In this document: piece after piece, positions 20,650-23,398 of the stretch
Layout of the letters: each line of letters starts with the position of its first letter
Numbering within the stretch: the stretch's first letter is position 1
From: DATGQT01 sp033720695
GTDB taxonomy: Bacteria; Bacteroidota; Rhodothermia; Rhodothermales; Rubricoccaceae
Direction of reading: 5' to 3'
NCBI GenBank assembly: GCA_033720695.1
Contig: JAWWCA010000023.1
Span: 1 to 23,398 of the forward strand
DNA: 23,398 bases
Translations under genes and position numbers: made by a program
The notes under the pieces: generated by a model
Database searches by the model: none
What the model saw: the letters and a program-made list of their open reading frames with translations, nothing else
What the model was told of the DNA's origin: nothing

Positions 20650-22011
20650 ATGAGCGAGTTCCGATTCCAGGGCGTCTCCGCCACCGGGCAGTCCATCCAG
20701 GGCAGCATCTACGCGCCGAACAAGCGGACGGCCCAGAAGAAGGTCAACGCGCTGGCCGAGCAGCACCGCTTCCAGCTGCGGCAGCTCGACCAGCGGATGA
20801 TCTTCCAGTACAAGGTGAAGCATCCCACGGGGAAGCTCATCAAGGGGGAGCAGAAGGCCTACGCCGCCGACGAGATCCGGCTGGCGCTGGAGCGGATGGG
20901 GATGGAGGTGGTGTCGGTCCAGCGGAAGCTGCTCAACTTCCAGTCGAAGCCGCCGACCGGAGACGTCATCATGTTCGTCCGCCTGGCGGCGAACCTCCTC
21001 AAGGAGAAGATGCCGTTCGCGGAGGTGCTCAACCTCCTCGTGGCCGACATCTCGTCGAACAGCCTGAAGCAGGTCATCCGCGACATCAACTCCGACCTCA
21101 AGAGCGGGATGGAGGCGAAGGCCGCCTTCATGAAGCACCAGGAAAAGCTCGGGAAGTTCACGGCCTACATGCTCGGCGTGGCCTCACAGAGCGGCAACAT
21201 GGCCGAGATCTACGAGGCCACCGCTCGGTTCCTCGAGCGGAAGGACGAGTTCCGGAAGAGCGTGAAGTCGTCCATGATCATGCCGGCCGTGACGATCCTC
21301 GCCACGATCGCCGTGTTCATCTGGTACGTGTGGTACATCGTGCCCCAGACGGCGGGTCTGTTCGTCAACTTCGAGAACATCGAGCTCCCGCCCCTGACCA
21401 CGATGTCGATCGCCATGAGCGAGTGGCTCGACCGCAACATGGTCTGGCTCATCCTCTTCATGGCGGTCTCCATCGGGGCCGTCGTGGCGTTCCTCCGGAC
21501 GCCCCGCGGGAAGTTCCTCGCCCACAAGCACATGATCCGGATCCCGGTGCTGGGCGGGCTCCTCCACAAGCTGAACATCGAGGTGTTCAGCCGCGTCTTC
21601 GCCATCCTCTACTCCGGCTCCGGCGACAACATCGAGGTGATCAAGATCGCGGCCGAGGCCTGCGGCAACACCTACATGGAGCACCAGATCAAGAGCATCA
21701 CGGTGCCGCAGATGATGGCGAAGGGGACCGACCTCGTGCGCGCCATGGAGGCCTCGGGCGTGTTCACGCAGATGGCGCTGGCGCGCTACCGCTCGGGCGC
21801 CGAGACCGGCAACGTCCGGAAGAGCGCGCAGCAGATGGCGGACTACTACGAGAAGGAGACGACGCTGAAGATGGAGGTGGCCCTCCAGACGATCCAGACG
21901 GGCGTGAGCCTGTTCATCGGGCTGATGGTGGCGTTCCTCACCGTGCTCTCGGCCGAGACCGCGCTCATCCGCCCGTCGGCCAACGACCTCATGCCCAGCA
22001 GCGGCGGCTGA
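20650..22011 (+). CDS. PilC/GspF family inner-membrane platform protein
   Basis: The inner-membrane platform of type IV pili and type II secretion, which couples the ATPase to subunit insertion. It has 453 residues, somewhat longer than the usual 400. The N-terminal cytoplasmic part holds two similar units (about 3-45: FRFQGVSATGQSIQGSIYAP; about 53-95: YKVKHPTGKLIKGEQKAYAA), so the leading module appears duplicated. Two T2SSF domains follow (about 105-230 and 310-435): FVRLAANLLKEKMPFAEVLNLL with VASQSGNMAEIYEATARFLE, then FSRVFAILYSGSGDNIEVIKIA with RSGAETGNVRKSAQQMADYY. Membrane segments lie near 208-232, 264-282 and 414-436. The ATG at 20650 gives the start MSEFRF. It is followed after 36 bases by the ATPase gene. 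Whether the machine is a pilus or a secretion pseudopilus cannot be told here. Confidence 0.93.
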   Translation: MSEFRFQGVSATGQSIQGSIYAPNKRTAQKKVNALAEQHRFQLRQLDQRMIFQYKVKHPTGKLIKGEQKAYAADEIRLALERMGMEVVSVQRKLLNFQSKPPTGDVIMFVRLAANLLKEKMPFAEVLNLLVADISSNSLKQVIRDINSDLKSGMEAKAAFMKHQEKLGKFTAYMLGVASQSGNMAEIYEATARFLERKDEFRKSVKSSMIMPAVTILATIAVFIWYVWYIVPQTAGLFVNFENIELPPLTTMSIAMSEWLDRNMVWLILFMAVSIGAVVAFLRTPRGKFLAHKHMIRIPVLGGLLHKLNIEVFSRVFAILYSGSGDNIEVIKIAAEACGNTYMEHQIKSITVPQMMAKGTDLVRAMEASGVFTQMALARYRSGAETGNVRKSAQQMADYYEKETTLKMEVALQTIQTGVSLFIGLMVAFLTVLSAETALIRPSANDLMPSSGG

Positions 22012-22047
22012 TCCGCCGACCCGCCCGCGCTTGACCCGAATCGCCCC

Positions 22048-23398
22048 ATGGCCAACAGCCGCTTCTTCCGCGCCCCTGCCGCGCCCCCGCTCCCGCCAGG
22101 ACCCGCGGATCCCGAGCCCCAGGAGCCGACGCAGACGGCGGGAGGGGATGGCGCAGCGGGCGAGGCGCCCCCCGCCCCCTCGGGGAGCGAAGGCGACGGG
22201 GTGAGCGCGAGCGAGGCGCTGGCGGTCACCGTCCCTGCGGCGCAGAGCCACGCGTTCGCTCACGTCCAGGACCGCGTGGTCCAGGCGCTCCTCCGCAAGG
22301 GGGCGGTCCGGGTGGAGCAGGTGCGCGAGGCCGAGGAGCAGCGGCGGATCCAGCAGACCAAGGTGCCGCTGTGGCGGATGCTCGCCGAGCTCAACTCGGT
22401 GGACCGCGATGTCGTCTTCGAGCAGGCCGCCGTCACCTACGCCTTCCGGATCGCCCCAGTGCAGGAGCGGGAGCCCGAGGTAGAGTTCGCCAAGACGGTC
22501 CTCGAGTCGTTCTCGGAGGTGCACCGCGACCGGCTCCTCGAGCTCCGCGTCGCGCCCTACGCCTACGCCCAGGATCAGCCCTCAGGCATCCTCAAGCTCG
22601 TCTTCATCACCGAGGACCCGATGCGGCCTGAGCTCCAGCGCACCATGCACGCGCTGGAGCTGGAGCGGTTCGAGCTGTGCTTCGCCCCCGCCGCCGTCGT
22701 GAAGCGGGTCCTCGACGAGGCGTTCCCCCGGAAGAACGAGTTCCTCGAGCGGCTCCAGGAGAACACGGGCTCGGACTACGACCTCGGGGTCACGTTCGAG
22801 AGCGGCGAGAAGACGCTCCTGGACGAGGACGCCCTCGAGGCGGAGATCTCCCGCTCGTCGCTGATCAACCTCGTCGAAGCCATCCTCGTCGAGGCCGTGC
22901 GGCTCGGCGCCTCCGACATCCACATCTTCCCCAACCACCGGCGGAAGACCGAGGTGCACTTCCGCCTCGACGGCCGCCTCCAGCACTGGCACACCGAGGA
23001 GAAGGGGCACCCGGAGGCGCTCCTCGCCGTGCTCAAGGACGCCGCCGGGGGCGTCGACCGGTTCGAGCGCGACATGGCCCAGGACGGGTTCATCCAGCGC
23101 CGCATCGACGACACCCTCATCCGCTACCGCGTCTCGGTCCTCCCCATCGCCACGGCCAACCCCGACATCCGCGCCGAGAGCATCGTCATCCGCGTGCTCG
23201 ACGACCGGAAGGTGATCACGGACCTCTCGAAGCTCGGCCTCCTCGAAGGTGCGCTCCAGCAGTTCGACAAGGCCATCAGCCAGCCCCACGGCATGGTGAT
23301 CCTGACGGGGCCGACGGGCTCGGGCAAGAGCACCACGCTCGTGGCCGCGCTCGCCAAGGTGGTCGCGCCCGAGGTCAACGCGCTCACGGTCGAGGACC
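22048..23398 (+). CDS. PilB/GspE family assembly ATPase (partial, 3' end outside window)
   Basis: Hexameric ATPase that powers subunit assembly in type IV pili and type II secretion. The first 450 residues are visible. After a Pro/Ala/Gly-rich disordered start (1-60) comes an MshEN/GspE N-terminal-like domain (about 65-160: VVQALLRKGAVRVEQVREAEEQ). Next is the N2 domain with NLVEAILVEAVRLGASDIHI (Asp290-His292 region) and FRLDGRLQHW. The Walker A GPTGSGKST is at 421-429, and the sequence stops at TVED, the start of the Asp box. The zinc-binding cysteines and Walker B would lie beyond the edge. Assignment as PilB-like rather than the retraction ATPase PilT rests on the long N-terminal domains. 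It is cotranscribed with the platform gene. Confidence 0.93.
   Translation, partial: MANSRFFRAPAAPPLPPGPADPEPQEPTQTAGGDGAAGEAPPAPSGSEGDGVSASEALAVTVPAAQSHAFAHVQDRVVQALLRKGAVRVEQVREAEEQRRIQQTKVPLWRMLAELNSVDRDVVFEQAAVTYAFRIAPVQEREPEVEFAKTVLESFSEVHRDRLLELRVAPYAYAQDQPSGILKLVFITEDPMRPELQRTMHALELERFELCFAPAAVVKRVLDEAFPRKNEFLERLQENTGSDYDLGVTFESGEKTLLDEDALEAEISRSSLINLVEAILVEAVRLGASDIHIFPNHRRKTEVHFRLDGRLQHWHTEEKGHPEALLAVLKDAAGGVDRFERDMAQDGFIQRRIDDTLIRYRVSVLPIATANPDIRAESIVIRVLDDRKVITDLSKLGLLEGALQQFDKAISQPHGMVILTGPTGSGKSTTLVAALAKVVAPEVNALTVED

Overview
The window is a high-GC bacterial chromosome segment with dense coding. Most starts lack a Shine-Dalgarno sequence, and several upstream regions carry TAnnTTTG-like boxes, the -7 element known from Bacteroidota. 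Together with a bacilliredoxin of the YphP/YqiW family, HslUV, an hrcA-grpE-dnaJ block and pilin-like proteins starting MGQQQLLLLV, this suggests a member of the Rhodothermota/Bacteroidota lineage. That placement is inference from gene content and was not tested by a search. I see no tRNA, rRNA, CRISPR array, insertion sequence or phage gene.

Layout. (1) 1-2113, minus strand: mtgA (cut by the left edge), greA, and an NlpC/P60 lipoprotein, which together serve cell-wall work and transcript cleavage. (2) 2327-2848, plus: a bacilliredoxin. (3) 2888-7635, minus: four tightly coupled genes (Wzx-like flippase, GT-C-like membrane protein, SAM methyltransferase, FemAB/GNAT-like transferase), facing a divergent sulfotransferase (7689-8672). 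This looks like a small module for making, decorating and exporting a surface glycan or lipid-linked product. (4) 8654-13291, minus: hslV, a NYN-domain nuclease-like gene, hslU, and an N,N-dimethylformamidase beta-like gene. The HslUV protease is split by the NYN gene. (5) 13596-17395, plus: hrcA, grpE, dnaJ and a flavin reductase-like gene, a heat-shock block without dnaK. (6) 17420-18739, minus: a TIGR02757 (DUF2400) protein and a DUF4342 protein. (7) 19224-23398, plus: two paralogous pilin-like genes, a PilC/GspF platform gene and a PilB/GspE ATPase (cut by the right edge).

Region 7 is the most interesting. The two pilin-like proteins have a hydrophobic N-terminal helix but no ordinary prepilin leader: only Met-Gly precedes the helix, and the Glu5 of normal type IV pilins is absent. 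Each gene has its own sigma-54-like -24/-12 sequence. Upstream of the second one lie short palindromes spaced by about whole helical turns, as expected for an enhancer-binding activator. The first gene has the only perfect Shine-Dalgarno noticed in the window and is followed by a terminator. The genes therefore look like the separately controlled, probably highly expressed filament subunits of a divergent type IV pilus or type II secretion-like machine.

Two genes (the FemAB-like gene and hslV) have start-codon problems: in each, conserved sequence begins where no ATG or GTG is suitably placed. They are flagged individually.
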